Origin: Neptuniibacter halophilus
GTDB lineage: Bacteria; Pseudomonadota; Gammaproteobacteria; Pseudomonadales; Balneatricaceae
Length of the DNA stretch: 64,000 bases
Direction of reading: 5' to 3'
NCBI RefSeq assembly: GCF_030295765.1
Contig: NZ_AP027292.1
Location: 2,666,001 to 2,730,000 of the forward strand
The notes under the pieces were generated by a model, which worked only from the letters and a program-made list of their open reading frames with translations, was not told the origin of the DNA and did not search any database. A program made the translations under genes and the position numbers. Positions 1 through 8,146 of the stretch are shown here, piece by piece (position 1 is the stretch's first letter; each line of letters starts with the position of its first letter).

Positions 1-1146
1 GTTGCGCTGTTGCAGAGTGCGCCCGCTGATTCGCTGGAGTCTGCTGGTGTCTTGGCCGGTATCGCAAAACAGCATGGTTTCCAGTCGCAGGCGCTTTCCT
101 ATCTTGATCACCGCCAGATTGTGACGGGTTTGACCAGCACGGATGGCAACCGCCTGGCGAAAATGCTCTCCCGTGCACAGGACCAGAACAACGCGGGCCG
201 TGGTTTAGAGCAACTGAGAACACCGGAGTGTCAGTCTGAGTTCGGTGCGATGGCCGCAAACTGGCCGAGAACCGTCGCCGGAATTCGCAATAAAGACGAT
301 ATGCAGATTACCCCAGAGCGTAGTTTCATGCGGATGTCGATGGTCGTCGAGAGCAACAATAAGGTTGTGATGGATGCCCTGACTTCAATGCAGGGTTATA
401 TCCCCGAATATTTACAGAAAGCCCAGTTGTTCGGTATAGGACTGGGGATTGATATGAATAATTTCAGTCCGGCACTCGGCGCTATCTGGAACGATATGCT
501 GGAACCGGCTTATCAGTGTCAGCCATTGCGTCAGATGCAAACAGCGGTGCGACAGTCCAATCCGGCGGCTTTGGCGATGTTTACCGGTATGGCTCAGGGA
601 TTGAAGGGCATAGGTCTGGGTGTGCAGGACTTTACGCTGGATATGTCGGGGCCGGCACCTGTGATGACTGCACTGCAGGGTGTCGTATCAGTGAGCGCGG
701 ATAATCCGATGGTACTGTTTAATATTGCTCAGGGTTTTGTGCCTCAACTGGCCCAACTTCAGTTACCTGCGGACGGTTCGGCGCTGGATCTGAGCGATAT
801 GCTCCCGCTGCCGCCGGAACTGGATGTTCAGCCCATGCTGGCCCTGAAAGGTAAGCATCTGGTGCTTTATGCCGGAGAACAGGGTGAACAGGCTGCGAAC
901 CAGTTAGCAACGGTGGAACCGGTCAGTAACGGTATCCTCAATTTCTCGGTGGATTATAAAAAGATGCTGACCCCGCTGCTGCCGGTTATTGAAATGGCTG
1001 CAGAGCCTGAGGTAGCTGCGGAGCTGGCAGTGCTGAAACAGCTCGATATGCAGGTTCAGGTCGATCTGGGTACCAATCCTCAGGGCATTGAGATTCGCAG
1101 CGAAGCGAACATCCGTCCCCCCGCGCAGCAAACCGCCGCTCAGTGA
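1..1146 (+). CDS. Unrecognised protein, C-terminal part (5' end outside window)
   Basis: The frame is open from base 1, so the gene starts upstream of the window; the first in-window alternative start (TTG at 10) is not credible as the true start. About 381 residues are visible and I recognise no family. The visible part is rich in Met, Gln, Leu and Ala, with long amphipathic stretches and only two cysteines, at about residues 79 and 173 of the visible part. It ends in a Gln/Ala/Pro-rich tail. The composition would suit an exported or periplasmic protein, but the N-terminus that would show a signal peptide is missing. The next gene follows on the same strand after about 110 bp, so a shared transcript is possible. 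Function unknown. Confidence 0.75.
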   Translation, partial: VALLQSAPADSLESAGVLAGIAKQHGFQSQALSYLDHRQIVTGLTSTDGNRLAKMLSRAQDQNNAGRGLEQLRTPECQSEFGAMAANWPRTVAGIRNKDDMQITPERSFMRMSMVVESNNKVVMDALTSMQGYIPEYLQKAQLFGIGLGIDMNNFSPALGAIWNDMLEPAYQCQPLRQMQTAVRQSNPAALAMFTGMAQGLKGIGLGVQDFTLDMSGPAPVMTALQGVVSVSADNPMVLFNIAQGFVPQLAQLQLPADGSALDLSDMLPLPPELDVQPMLALKGKHLVLYAGEQGEQAANQLATVEPVSNGILNFSVDYKKMLTPLLPVIEMAAEPEVAAELAVLKQLDMQVQVDLGTNPQGIEIRSEANIRPPAQQTAAQ

Positions 1147-1255
1147 TACCAGACCATGACTCTTCTGTGTTTAAGCACGGGAGAGTCATGCTGCTTACTC
1201 TGTTTGAGATATTGTCTAGACTTAGGGTTTAAGACACTCTTTCGGTGTGGTTGTA

Positions 1256-2128
1256 ATGCGCATACTTCTCTCCCTGCTGCTGTTTATATTCCCTGCCATG
1301 CTTTCGGCGCAGGGTGTGATTCGAACAATCCCGCCGCAATCTGAAGATGATGTCAGTCACAGCTATTTTACGACGCTGCTGACGATGGCGCTGCGTCAAA
1401 CCGAAGCTGAATATGGGGTGAGCCGGGTAGCGTATACAACTCAGATGGAACAGGGACGCGCGGTAGAGGAGTTAGCCCGTGGCCGAACGCTGGATGTATA
1501 TTGGGCCGGAACTTCCATCTCCCGGGAGAAAAAGCTGAAACCGGTTCGGTTGCCTCTGCTTAAAGGTCTGCTGGGGTTTCGGGTCAGCCTGATCCGGCGG
1601 GACCGGCAAACTGAGTTTGACCGGGTTGAAACCCTGCAGAAGTTACAGACACTGGTCGCCTGTCAGGGAAAGCACTGGCCGGATTCTGACGTACTGGAAG
1701 CCGCCGGTATTCAGGTTCAGCGGGGGGCTATCTATGAGCTGATGTTTCGGCAGCTTAATGCCGGACGTTGTGATTTTTTTCCTCGGGGTGTGCATGAGGG
1801 GGTTGCTGAAATGGCGGCCCGGCAGGGTAAATACCCAGAGATGATGCTTTACCCTGAGCTGATCATCTATTACCCGTTTCCCATGTATTTTTTTGTCGCG
1901 CCGGGAAATCTGAAACTGGCTCAGCGTCTGGAGCTGGGGCTGAACCGTATGATCGACAGTGGTGAGTTCAGTCGCCACCTGAGGGAGCATCCGGCGACGG
2001 CGCACCTGTTTCCGCTGGATAAATGGATAGAGAAACGGGTGATAAGCCTGCCTAACCCTTTGTTGCCGCCGGATACACCAGTAACAGAAGCCCGTTACTG
2101 GATTCAGCCCTACGACCACAGCAGGTAA
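1256..2128 (+). CDS. Periplasmic solute-binding-type protein
   Basis: This 290-residue protein has a clear signal peptide: M-R, then a Leu/Ile/Phe-rich core, ending near LSAQG at about residue 20. The mature part has the size and layout of transporter substrate-binding (amino-acid type) domains, with a PPQSEDD segment after cleavage and a DVYWAG segment at about residue 80. Two cysteines (CQG at about 140, RCD at about 174) could form a disulfide. No permease or ATPase gene lies beside it, so it may be an orphan sensor-like binding protein and not part of an ABC importer. ATG at 1256 is preferred over the in-frame GTG at 1247 because it begins the signal peptide directly. The ligand is unknown. 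Confidence 0.65.
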   Translation: MRILLSLLLFIFPAMLSAQGVIRTIPPQSEDDVSHSYFTTLLTMALRQTEAEYGVSRVAYTTQMEQGRAVEELARGRTLDVYWAGTSISREKKLKPVRLPLLKGLLGFRVSLIRRDRQTEFDRVETLQKLQTLVACQGKHWPDSDVLEAAGIQVQRGAIYELMFRQLNAGRCDFFPRGVHEGVAEMAARQGKYPEMMLYPELIIYYPFPMYFFVAPGNLKLAQRLELGLNRMIDSGEFSRHLREHPATAHLFPLDKWIEKRVISLPNPLLPPDTPVTEARYWIQPYDHSR

Positions 2129-2159
2129 TCTCCCCTCCAGACCGCTGAAGGGGCCTTGC

Positions 2160-3938
2160 TCAGTCTCCAGCCGGCGTATCAGCAGCGCGTTCTTCACCCA
2201 TATAGCGCTTGCGCTTTTTCGGCTTCACGTGATGAATATCGACCAGTACCAGACCGTCGATACAGTAGTTAAAGTCGGCATCCACCCCGAAATCAAGGAA
2301 GCGCACACCCCCCTCTTCGCAGAGCTCACTGTACTGTTTGTATAGCGTAGGTACGCTGACGCCGAGAAACTCCAGTTGCTCTTTGAGGATACGGAAGTCT
2401 GCCTTGTAGTTGTCGCCACTGAACATCCGCTGCAGATTGTTCTGAGCGTCGGCATCCAGATGATAAGGCGAGAAGGAGTGACCGAGGTTTTCTGTATCAC
2501 CAAAATAGTGGCGGTAAAACCAGATCAGCATATCCTTGGCAACTTTCGGGTAGCTGTTGCTCAGGCTCACCGGCCCGAACATGTAACGGACCTCCGGGTG
2601 TTTCCGCAGGTAGGCACCGATGCCGTACCAGAGGTAATCGAGGCTGCGTTTGCCCCAGTATTTCGGCTGAACGAAACTGCGTCCCAGCTCGATTCCCTGA
2701 TCGAAATAAGGTTGCATCTGTTCGCTGTAGCGGAACAGGGTAGAGCTGTAGAGTGGTTGTTCCGGGTTCTCAGCCAGTTTCCAGGCTTCCGCCAGGCGGT
2801 AAGCACCGGCAATTTCCAGCTCATCTTCGTCCCAGAGGATCAGATGACGGTAATAGGGGTCATACTGGTCCAGATCTTTCTTATCCCCGGTGCCTTCACC
2901 GACACAGCGGAACGCGATTTCACGCAGGCGGCCCACTTCCTGGATGACCGCGGAATCCGGTTTATAGTCAAACAGGAAGATTTTTTTACCATCGGCGGTT
3001 TCCCCGAGCAGCTCAGATTCACGCAACTCCTGTTTCAGCGTTTGCCGGCTTTGCGGATGGGCGATGGTTTTTTCAGTAATAAACAGGGGCTTTCTGTCTT
3101 TAGCGATCCGGTACAGATGCTTTTTCAGCAGTTTGGTTTTTTCCGTGGTGGAAACCGGTACGGCATCAATCTGACTGAACGGAATCGGTTCACCGACTTT
3201 CATCGGGATGGTGACGGAGTGTTTGTTAAACATCTCACGCGCCAGCATCATGGTGGACAGCGCCTTGTTGATGTAGGAAACGCTGTAAAACAATGAGGAG
3301 TTTTTACCGCCGATGAAGATCGGTAATACCGGTGCATTGGCTTTGCGGGCAAAGCGGATGAAACCGCTGTTCCATTTGTCATCTTTAATGCCGGTGAGTC
3401 CTGCGCGCGAAACTTCACCGGCAGGGAATACAATCACGGCCTGCTCCTGATGCAGGGCGTCGACAATTCTCTCGATATCGCGTTTGCGGGTGTTTTTCCC
3501 CAGATTATCTACCGGCAGAAACAGGTTTTTGATGGGATCAAAGTTCATCAGCACGTCATTGGCGATGATTTTCACATCGCGGCGGACCTCACCCACCATT
3601 TTCAGCAGTGACAGGCCGTCCAGTGCCCCCAGAGGGTGGTTGGCAATGATCACCACCCGTCCGGAGGAGGGGATGTTATCCCGGTCCCGGTTGCTGATGC
3701 TGTAGCCGAAATTGAAGTATTCCAGCACCCGATCGATAAATTCAAAGCCGCTGGCGTCGCGGTTCAGGTCGAGAAAGGAGTTAATCTCGCTTTCATGCAC
3801 CAGTTTGCGCAGCATATAGAGCGCAGAACGACGAAAGGGCGCCGGTTTATCGGTAAAGGCCGGATATTTACTGACCAGAGCCTTCTCTACGTTAATAGCC
3901 GGCTCGGTGACGATGAGAGTATTTTCACGTGTGTTCAT
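2160..3938 (-). CDS. OlsF-type bifunctional ornithine lipid synthase / fused acyltransferase
   Basis: A 592-residue two-domain protein. Residues about 60-290 form a PlsC-like acyltransferase with NHPLGALDG at 100-108 (an HX5D variant of the usual HX4D motif) and a downstream FPAGEVSR block. Residues about 330-500 look like the GNAT/hemolysin-like N-acyltransferase of OlsB (REIAFR, then ILWDEDE and IAGAYRL). This order, O-acyltransferase followed by N-acyltransferase, is that of OlsF, which makes ornithine lipids from ornithine and acyl carriers in one polypeptide (family knowledge). Such lipids are phosphorus-free and often replace phospholipids when phosphate is scarce. A general lysophospholipid acyltransferase fused to an unknown N-acyltransferase remains possible. 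It is convergent with the binding-protein gene at 1256. No Pho box was identified upstream. Confidence 0.72.
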   Translation of the reverse strand: MNTRENTLIVTEPAINVEKALVSKYPAFTDKPAPFRRSALYMLRKLVHESEINSFLDLNRDASGFEFIDRVLEYFNFGYSISNRDRDNIPSSGRVVIIANHPLGALDGLSLLKMVGEVRRDVKIIANDVLMNFDPIKNLFLPVDNLGKNTRKRDIERIVDALHQEQAVIVFPAGEVSRAGLTGIKDDKWNSGFIRFARKANAPVLPIFIGGKNSSLFYSVSYINKALSTMMLAREMFNKHSVTIPMKVGEPIPFSQIDAVPVSTTEKTKLLKKHLYRIAKDRKPLFITEKTIAHPQSRQTLKQELRESELLGETADGKKIFLFDYKPDSAVIQEVGRLREIAFRCVGEGTGDKKDLDQYDPYYRHLILWDEDELEIAGAYRLAEAWKLAENPEQPLYSSTLFRYSEQMQPYFDQGIELGRSFVQPKYWGKRSLDYLWYGIGAYLRKHPEVRYMFGPVSLSNSYPKVAKDMLIWFYRHYFGDTENLGHSFSPYHLDADAQNNLQRMFSGDNYKADFRILKEQLEFLGVSVPTLYKQYSELCEEGGVRFLDFGVDADFNYCIDGLVLVDIHHVKPKKRKRYMGEERAADTPAGD

Positions 3939-4041
3939 AACGTGAAAAATATATGAGTATTTTGTGTCTAAGCTTTGACGAAAACTTTACGTTTTGGTGA
4001 CAGGGGAGTCGAGGCTCCCCCGGTGTGGTTCTGGTTTCGGG

Positions 4042-4227
4042 TTAGTTCCCCGCGCTGTCAGTGCCGTCCAGCGCTTTGTGCCAGATGTCATTATCGCCCT
4101 GACGACGACCATTACTTTTACGCCGATCGGCCTTGCCGGGTTCGAAACGTATATCTTCTCTGCGGTCTTTATTCTGTCTGCGGTCTTTACCGGAGCGTCT
4201 TTCCCTGACCCGTGGTTCTTCTGACAT
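4042..4227 (-). CDS. Small very basic protein with repeated Arg-Arg motifs
   Basis: A 61-residue protein of low complexity in its first two thirds. It carries several RR pairs spaced by Gly/Lys/Asn/Asp (RERRSGKDRRQNKDRRED, then ADRRKSNGRRQGD) and an ordinary C-terminal tail with one Trp. Similar short RRxGxDRR proteins are common and uncharacterised in gammaproteobacteria. The ATG is preceded on its own strand by GGGAG about 9 nt upstream, which supports translation. The high Arg content suggests nucleic-acid or nucleotide contact, but that is inference. A strong inverted repeat (4263-4308) lies just upstream and could be in its leader. It is divergent from dinB. Confidence 0.6.
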   Translation of the reverse strand: MSEEPRVRERRSGKDRRQNKDRREDIRFEPGKADRRKSNGRRQGDNDIWHKALDGTDSAGN

Positions 4228-4262
4228 CTTATTATTATCTCCCAGCTTCTGACTTCTTAAAG

Positions 4263-4308
4263 GACGTTCCGGGCCGGGGTAGAGAAAGAGAGAGTGGCCC
4301 GGAACGTC
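4263..4308. repeat. 13-bp inverted repeat with purine-rich 20-nt loop
   Basis: Arms GACGTTCCGGGCC (4263-4275) and GGCCCGGAACGTC (4296-4308) are exact reverse complements, separated by 20 nt made almost only of purines. Neither side is followed by a T-run, so it is not a standard intrinsic terminator. It sits in the divergent gap between the small basic protein (minus strand) and dinB. It could be a leader hairpin for the minus-strand gene, a protein-binding palindrome or a mobile-element remnant. Confidence 0.6.
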
Positions 4309-4402
4309 TTGAGCCTGTTATTGAATTGTTGTTATCAAGGTGTTGCTATTAAGGTTCAGCATAGCAAACATTTTCTCATTGGCAGAGCAAAAAAAATCCA
4401 TA

Positions 4403-4422
4403 TACTGTATGGATGGACAGTA
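4403..4422 (+). promoter_or_regulatory. LexA (SOS) box of dinB
   Basis: The sequence matches the gammaproteobacterial LexA consensus CTG-N10-CAG: CTG at 4405-4407, a ten-base spacer, and CAG at 4418-4420. The flanks extend the symmetry to TACTG...CAGTA. It ends 13 bp before the dinB start codon, so LexA bound here would block transcription start or escape. SOS control of dinB is established in Escherichia coli and Pseudomonas. Confidence 0.88.
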
Positions 4423-4435
4423 TTTGGGTTGAGTT

Positions 4436-5500
4436 ATGCAGCGCAAGATAATTCATTGTGATTGCGATTGTTTTTTTGCCGCGGTGGAGATGCGTGATAA
4501 TCCGGCTCTGCGCGATCTGCCACTGGCTATTGGTGGCAGCCGTGAGCGCAGAGGCGTGATCTCAACCTGTAACTATCTGGCACGGGAATATGGGATTCGC
4601 TCCGCAATGCCTACCGCTCAGGCACTTAAACTCTGTCCGGATCTGACCCTGATACCCGGCAGCATACAGAAATACAAGGCGGTTTCGCAGCAGATTATGG
4701 CGATCTTCCAGAGCGTGACTGAGCGTATTGAGCCACTTTCGCTGGATGAGGCTTATCTGGATGTTACCGGTGTGGAACATTGTCAGGGCAGTGCGACCCT
4801 GATTGCCGAGGAGTTACGGCGCCGGGTTCGTGAGGAGGTAGGCATCACTATCTCGGCCGGGGTGGCACCGAATAAGTTTCTGGCTAAAGTCGCCAGCGAC
4901 TGGAACAAACCCGATGGCCTGTTTGTGGTTCTGCCTCAGGATGTGGATCCGTTTGTTGCGGCACTGCCGGTTAAGCGTCTCTCCGGCGTGGGTGAGAAAA
5001 CCGCAGAGAAGTTACACACCCTGGGAGTCGAGACTTGTCTGGATTTAAGGCAGATACCCCTGTCACGTCTGATTGAGCGATTCGGGCGGTTTGGTCAGCG
5101 GCTGTTTGAACTGGCCCGGGGCATTGATGAACGGCCGGTTAAAGTCAGCCGTGAGCGTAAATCGGTCAGTGTGGAGCATACCTATCCCCGCGATCTGCCC
5201 GATCTGCCCAGTTGTCTGGAGCAGTTACCGCAGTTGATGGAATCATTGCAACAGCGCTATGCACGGCTTGACCCACCACGTCAGATCGCCGGTGCCGTGG
5301 TTAAAATCAAGTTTTTTGATTTTATTCAGACCACGGCCGAATATAGTGTTAAACAACCTGAGCTGAGCCATTTCCGGCAACTGTTGAGTGATGCCTATCT
5401 GCGTGGCGGCCGCCCGGTACGTTTGATCGGCGTGGGTTACCGACTGCAGCCAGCCAGTTCTGATCAGCCCCGGCAACTCAGTTTATTGGCAGGCGAGTAA
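4436..5500 (+). CDS. dinB: DNA polymerase IV (Y-family translesion polymerase)
   Basis: A 354-residue Pol IV of normal length. The N-terminal catalytic motif is IIHCDCDCFFAAVEMR (residues about 4-19), with the metal-binding aspartate in DCDCFF. The second acidic motif is SLDEAYLDVT at about 102-111, giving the Asp-Glu pair. The thumb helix-hairpin-helix (LSGVGEKTAEKL, about 182-193) and the little finger follow, and the C-terminus ends in QLSLL, close to the QL(S/D)LF-type clamp-binding peptide. It copies past minor-groove N2-dG lesions and extends misaligned primers, generating mutations under SOS. A near-perfect LexA box lies directly upstream. ATG at 4436 is fixed by the N-terminal motif, although the ribosome binding site is weak. 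Confidence 0.96.
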   Translation: MQRKIIHCDCDCFFAAVEMRDNPALRDLPLAIGGSRERRGVISTCNYLAREYGIRSAMPTAQALKLCPDLTLIPGSIQKYKAVSQQIMAIFQSVTERIEPLSLDEAYLDVTGVEHCQGSATLIAEELRRRVREEVGITISAGVAPNKFLAKVASDWNKPDGLFVVLPQDVDPFVAALPVKRLSGVGEKTAEKLHTLGVETCLDLRQIPLSRLIERFGRFGQRLFELARGIDERPVKVSRERKSVSVEHTYPRDLPDLPSCLEQLPQLMESLQQRYARLDPPRQIAGAVVKIKFFDFIQTTAEYSVKQPELSHFRQLLSDAYLRGGRPVRLIGVGYRLQPASSDQPRQLSLLAGE

Positions 5501-5543
5501 CCCTTAACTGACGCGTCGCTGTAACCGGAGGGGAGAAATCAGT

Positions 5544-6122
5544 TTGACCAGACATGATCCGAACGCGCTTCAGGCGCTGCAGTTGCGACTGGCAACTTAT
5601 CAGGCCGAGTATGGCTGTGGCGAAGAAAAGTGGGCGTTGCGCTGTTGTGAACTGGCGATGGAGGCCCTGCTGCGCGGTGATTATGGCGTTGGTGCGGTGC
5701 TTCTTAATCCGCAGGGTGAGTGTTTGCTGGAGCAGAGCAATCGGGTGTTCAGCCGTGGATATGATTCGGCGGGCCATGCTGAGATGCGTTTGCTCGATCA
5801 GTTTGAAGAGCAGTGCGCCGACTTTCCCTCACGGCAACAGCTCACCCTGATGGTCTCTCTGGAACCCTGCCCGATGTGCAGCAGCAGGATTCTGGCGGCC
5901 GGTATTGGCCGGGTTTGCTATCTGGCCGCAGACCCGGACGGTGGTATGTTAAGTCGATTAGCCCATCTGCCCCCCGCCTGGCAGAATCTGGGGCAGCTTT
6001 TACAGGTGAGCCGATTTCCGCAAGCACATGAACTGGCACGGCTGGCCAAAGAGATTGCGGCTTATGGCAGTGCACAAAGAAGAGCGAACCTGCTCGGTAT
6101 TATTCGCCCTGAACGCCTGTAA
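5544..6122 (+). CDS. Cytidine/deoxycytidylate deaminase-family zinc deaminase
   Basis: A 192-residue protein with the zinc deaminase signatures HAEMRL (about residues 79-84; His ligand and catalytic Glu) and SLEPCPMCSSRI (about 109-120; the PCxxC zinc ligands). The family includes TadA (tRNA A34), guanine deaminase and other nucleoside deaminases. TadA is usually about 150-170 residues and has a different N-terminus, so the substrate is left open. The start is TTG at 5544, chosen because GGAGGGGAG lies about 9 nt upstream; the nearby ATG at 5554 is in another frame. It follows dinB by 43 bp on the same strand and may be co-transcribed with it. Confidence 0.85.
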   Translation: MTRHDPNALQALQLRLATYQAEYGCGEEKWALRCCELAMEALLRGDYGVGAVLLNPQGECLLEQSNRVFSRGYDSAGHAEMRLLDQFEEQCADFPSRQQLTLMVSLEPCPMCSSRILAAGIGRVCYLAADPDGGMLSRLAHLPPAWQNLGQLLQVSRFPQAHELARLAKEIAAYGSAQRRANLLGIIRPERL

Positions 6123-6136
6123 TTGCCCCCTCTATT

Positions 6137-6145
6137 TGCTATACT
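6137..6145 (+). promoter_or_regulatory. Extended -10 promoter for the SulP gene
   Basis: TGC-TATACT forms an extended -10 element about 58 bp before the SulP start codon. No good -35 was seen, which extended -10 promoters can lack. This would let the transporter be expressed independently of dinB and the deaminase gene. Confidence 0.4.
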
Positions 6146-6203
6146 CGCGCACTTTTTACGCAGCCTGATCAAAAAAAGAGCAGGTAACTCCCTGGGGTGA
6201 TAA

Positions 6204-7757
6204 ATGATTCAATTGCTTGTGTCGCGAACACAATCGCTGAAAAGTGATCTATTGTCGGGTCTGACCGTTGCGCTGGCGCTGGTGCCAGAGGCGGTTGCCT
6301 TTGCCTTTGTGGCCGGGGTTGAGCCGCTGGTAGGTCTCTACGCCGCCTTTATGGTTGGTTTGATTACCGCCGCAATCGGTGGGCGTCCGGGTATGATCTC
6401 CGGGGCAACCGGTGCACTGGCCGTGGTAATGGTGAGCCTGGTGGCGCAGCACGGGGTAGAATATCTGTTCGCCACTGTGGTGCTGATGGGGATCTTCCAG
6501 ATTCTGGCCGGAGTGTTCCGGCTCGGTAAGTTTATCCGTCTGGTGCCCCACCCGGTTATGCTGGGCTTTGTGAATGGTCTGGCGATTGTGATCTTCCTGG
6601 CGCAGATGAAACAGTTCCAGTTCTCCGATGCTGATGGCGTGTTGCAGTGGTTGCAGGGTGAGCAGATGATGCTGATGCTGGGGCTGGTAGCGCTGACCAT
6701 GGCTATTATCCACTTCCTGCCAAAGCTGACCCGGGCGATCCCATCGTCACTCGCTGCGATCCTCACAGTCAGCCTGCTGGTGATCGGTCTGGATCTGGAT
6801 GCGCGTACTGTTCAGGACGTGCTGGTGGATATGACCGGTAATCCGGCTGCTACCATTGCCGGTGGTCTGCCGGAATTCCATATTCCCATGGTACCTCTGA
6901 ATGCTGAAACCCTGCGGATCATTGTGCCTTACGCGCTGATTCTGGCGGCGATTGGCCTGATTGAATCCCTGCTGACTCTGACTCTGATCGATGAGATCAC
7001 TGAGACCCGTGGGCGAGGCAATAAAGAGTGTATCGGTCAGGGCGTTGCAAACGTAGCGACCGGCTTCTTTGGGGGTATGGGCGGCTGCGCCATGATTGGC
7101 CAGAGCATGATTAACATCAACTCAGGCGGTTTTGGCCGGGCTTCCGGTATCTCCGCTGCGTTGTTCCTGCTGACCTTTATTCTGGTGGGTTCTCAGTGGA
7201 TCGAAATGATTCCGGTTGCGGCGCTGGTCGGGGTAATGTTTATCGTGGTCATTGGCACCTTTGAGTGGGCGAGTCTGCGCCTGTGGGGCAAAATTCCACG
7301 CTCAGATATGCTGGTAGTGATTGCCGTAACTGCGGTGACCGTATGGCAGGATCTGGCGATTGCGGTGATTGTCGGTGTGATTATCTCGGCACTGGTGTTC
7401 GCCTGGAAGCATGCCAGCAACATGTCCTTTGAGGTTCGTGATGAGTACGACACTAAGGTATACAAGCCAAACGGCCCGCTGTTTTTTGCATCTGTGCAGG
7501 CATTTCGTGATCAGTTCAACCCGAAGATGGACCCGCCTGAAGTGATTGTTGATTTCGCTAACTGCCGGGTAATGGATCACTCGGGTATCGAAGCCATCGA
7601 CTCTCTGGCAGAACGTTATGAAAAAGCGGGTAAAGAACTGCACCTGCGCCACCTCAGCCCGGAGTGTCAGGGTCTGTTGAAGAAAGCGGGCAAGCTGGTG
7701 GAAGTGAACATCATCGAAGATCCGAAATATAAAGTAGCGGACGACAGCCTCGCCTGA
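6204..7757 (+). CDS. SulP-family anion transporter with STAS domain
   Basis: A 517-residue inner-membrane protein. Residues about 15-395 hold the multi-helix SulP transport core. It opens with the conserved segment [20 protein letters not shown] and has [14 protein letters not shown] at about 70. Residues about 420-510 form a cytoplasmic STAS domain with the [15 protein letters not shown] segment; the Ser is typical of the STAS phosphorylation-type loop. SulP proteins carry sulfate, bicarbonate (BicA) or dicarboxylates (DauA), and the substrate cannot be told from sequence alone. No carbonic anhydrase or sulfur-assimilation gene is adjacent. A strong intrinsic terminator follows. Confidence 0.9.
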   Translation: MIQLLVSRTQSLKSDLLSGLTVALALVPEAVAFAFVAGVEPLVGLYAAFMVGLITAAIGGRPGMISGATGALAVVMVSLVAQHGVEYLFATVVLMGIFQILAGVFRLGKFIRLVPHPVMLGFVNGLAIVIFLAQMKQFQFSDADGVLQWLQGEQMMLMLGLVALTMAIIHFLPKLTRAIPSSLAAILTVSLLVIGLDLDARTVQDVLVDMTGNPAATIAGGLPEFHIPMVPLNAETLRIIVPYALILAAIGLIESLLTLTLIDEITETRGRGNKECIGQGVANVATGFFGGMGGCAMIGQSMININSGGFGRASGISAALFLLTFILVGSQWIEMIPVAALVGVMFIVVIGTFEWASLRLWGKIPRSDMLVVIAVTAVTVWQDLAIAVIVGVIISALVFAWKHASNMSFEVRDEYDTKVYKPNGPLFFASVQAFRDQFNPKMDPPEVIVDFANCRVMDHSGIEAIDSLAERYEKAGKELHLRHLSPECQGLLKKAGKLVEVNIIEDPKYKVADDSLA

Positions 7758-7783
7758 TCATCGTTATTCTTTGATCGATCGTT

Positions 7784-7818
7784 AAAAAACTCCGGCCTCT
7801 GCCGGAGTTTTTTTTGCC
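7784..7818 (+). terminator. Intrinsic terminator after SulP gene
   Basis: The stem TCCGGC (7791-7796) / GCCGGA (7801-7806) has a 4-nt CTCT loop, is extended by flanking A/T pairs, and is followed by a run of T. Confidence 0.9.
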
Positions 7819-8146
7819 TGATATAAGTCGTGTAATTAGTTGCAGTGTTATCTGGCAGTAAAAATACAGCCAGCAACAAAATTAAATCCTTTCTATTTAA
7901 AAAGGTTATTTTGATTGAATTTTTATATTAGAGATAACTGATTGATTATTAACAATTGATTAAAAAACATTCAACTGACTGTACTTCAGTACAGTAGGTA
8001 AAACGCACCTCTGTGACTAGCTTTTAATCAGATTGATAGGCGGGATGCGATCCTGCGCTATCAAGATCACCACACCAGCCTCTCTTCCCGCAGTAAATCG
8101 GGTACCTGAGGTCATGATGGATTATGAGTAGTAGGAGTGCATCAAA
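7819..8146 (+). promoter_or_regulatory. AT-rich leader/control region of the giant adhesin
   Basis: About 330 bp without a gene between the SulP terminator and the adhesin start. The stretch around 7878-7975 is strongly AT-rich, like H-NS-family or curved DNA upstream of surface-protein genes. It is followed by a 16-bp palindrome (7979-7994, listed separately). GTAGGAGTG lies just before the adhesin ATG as a ribosome binding site. I could not fix a -10/-35 pair with confidence. Confidence 0.45.
7979..7994. promoter_or_regulatory. Palindrome matching CTG-N10-CAG (possible LexA-type operator)
   Basis: CTGTACTTCAGTACAG is a 7-2-7 inverted repeat and fits the LexA core CTG-N10-CAG exactly. Its centre is less AT-rich than typical strong SOS boxes. 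It lies about 153 bp before the adhesin start codon. It could equally be the site of another dimeric regulator. Confidence 0.4.

Noticed and set aside
2376..3296. 306-codon open frame on the plus strand
   Set aside because: Antisense to the OlsF-type gene; no supporting motif or ribosome site.
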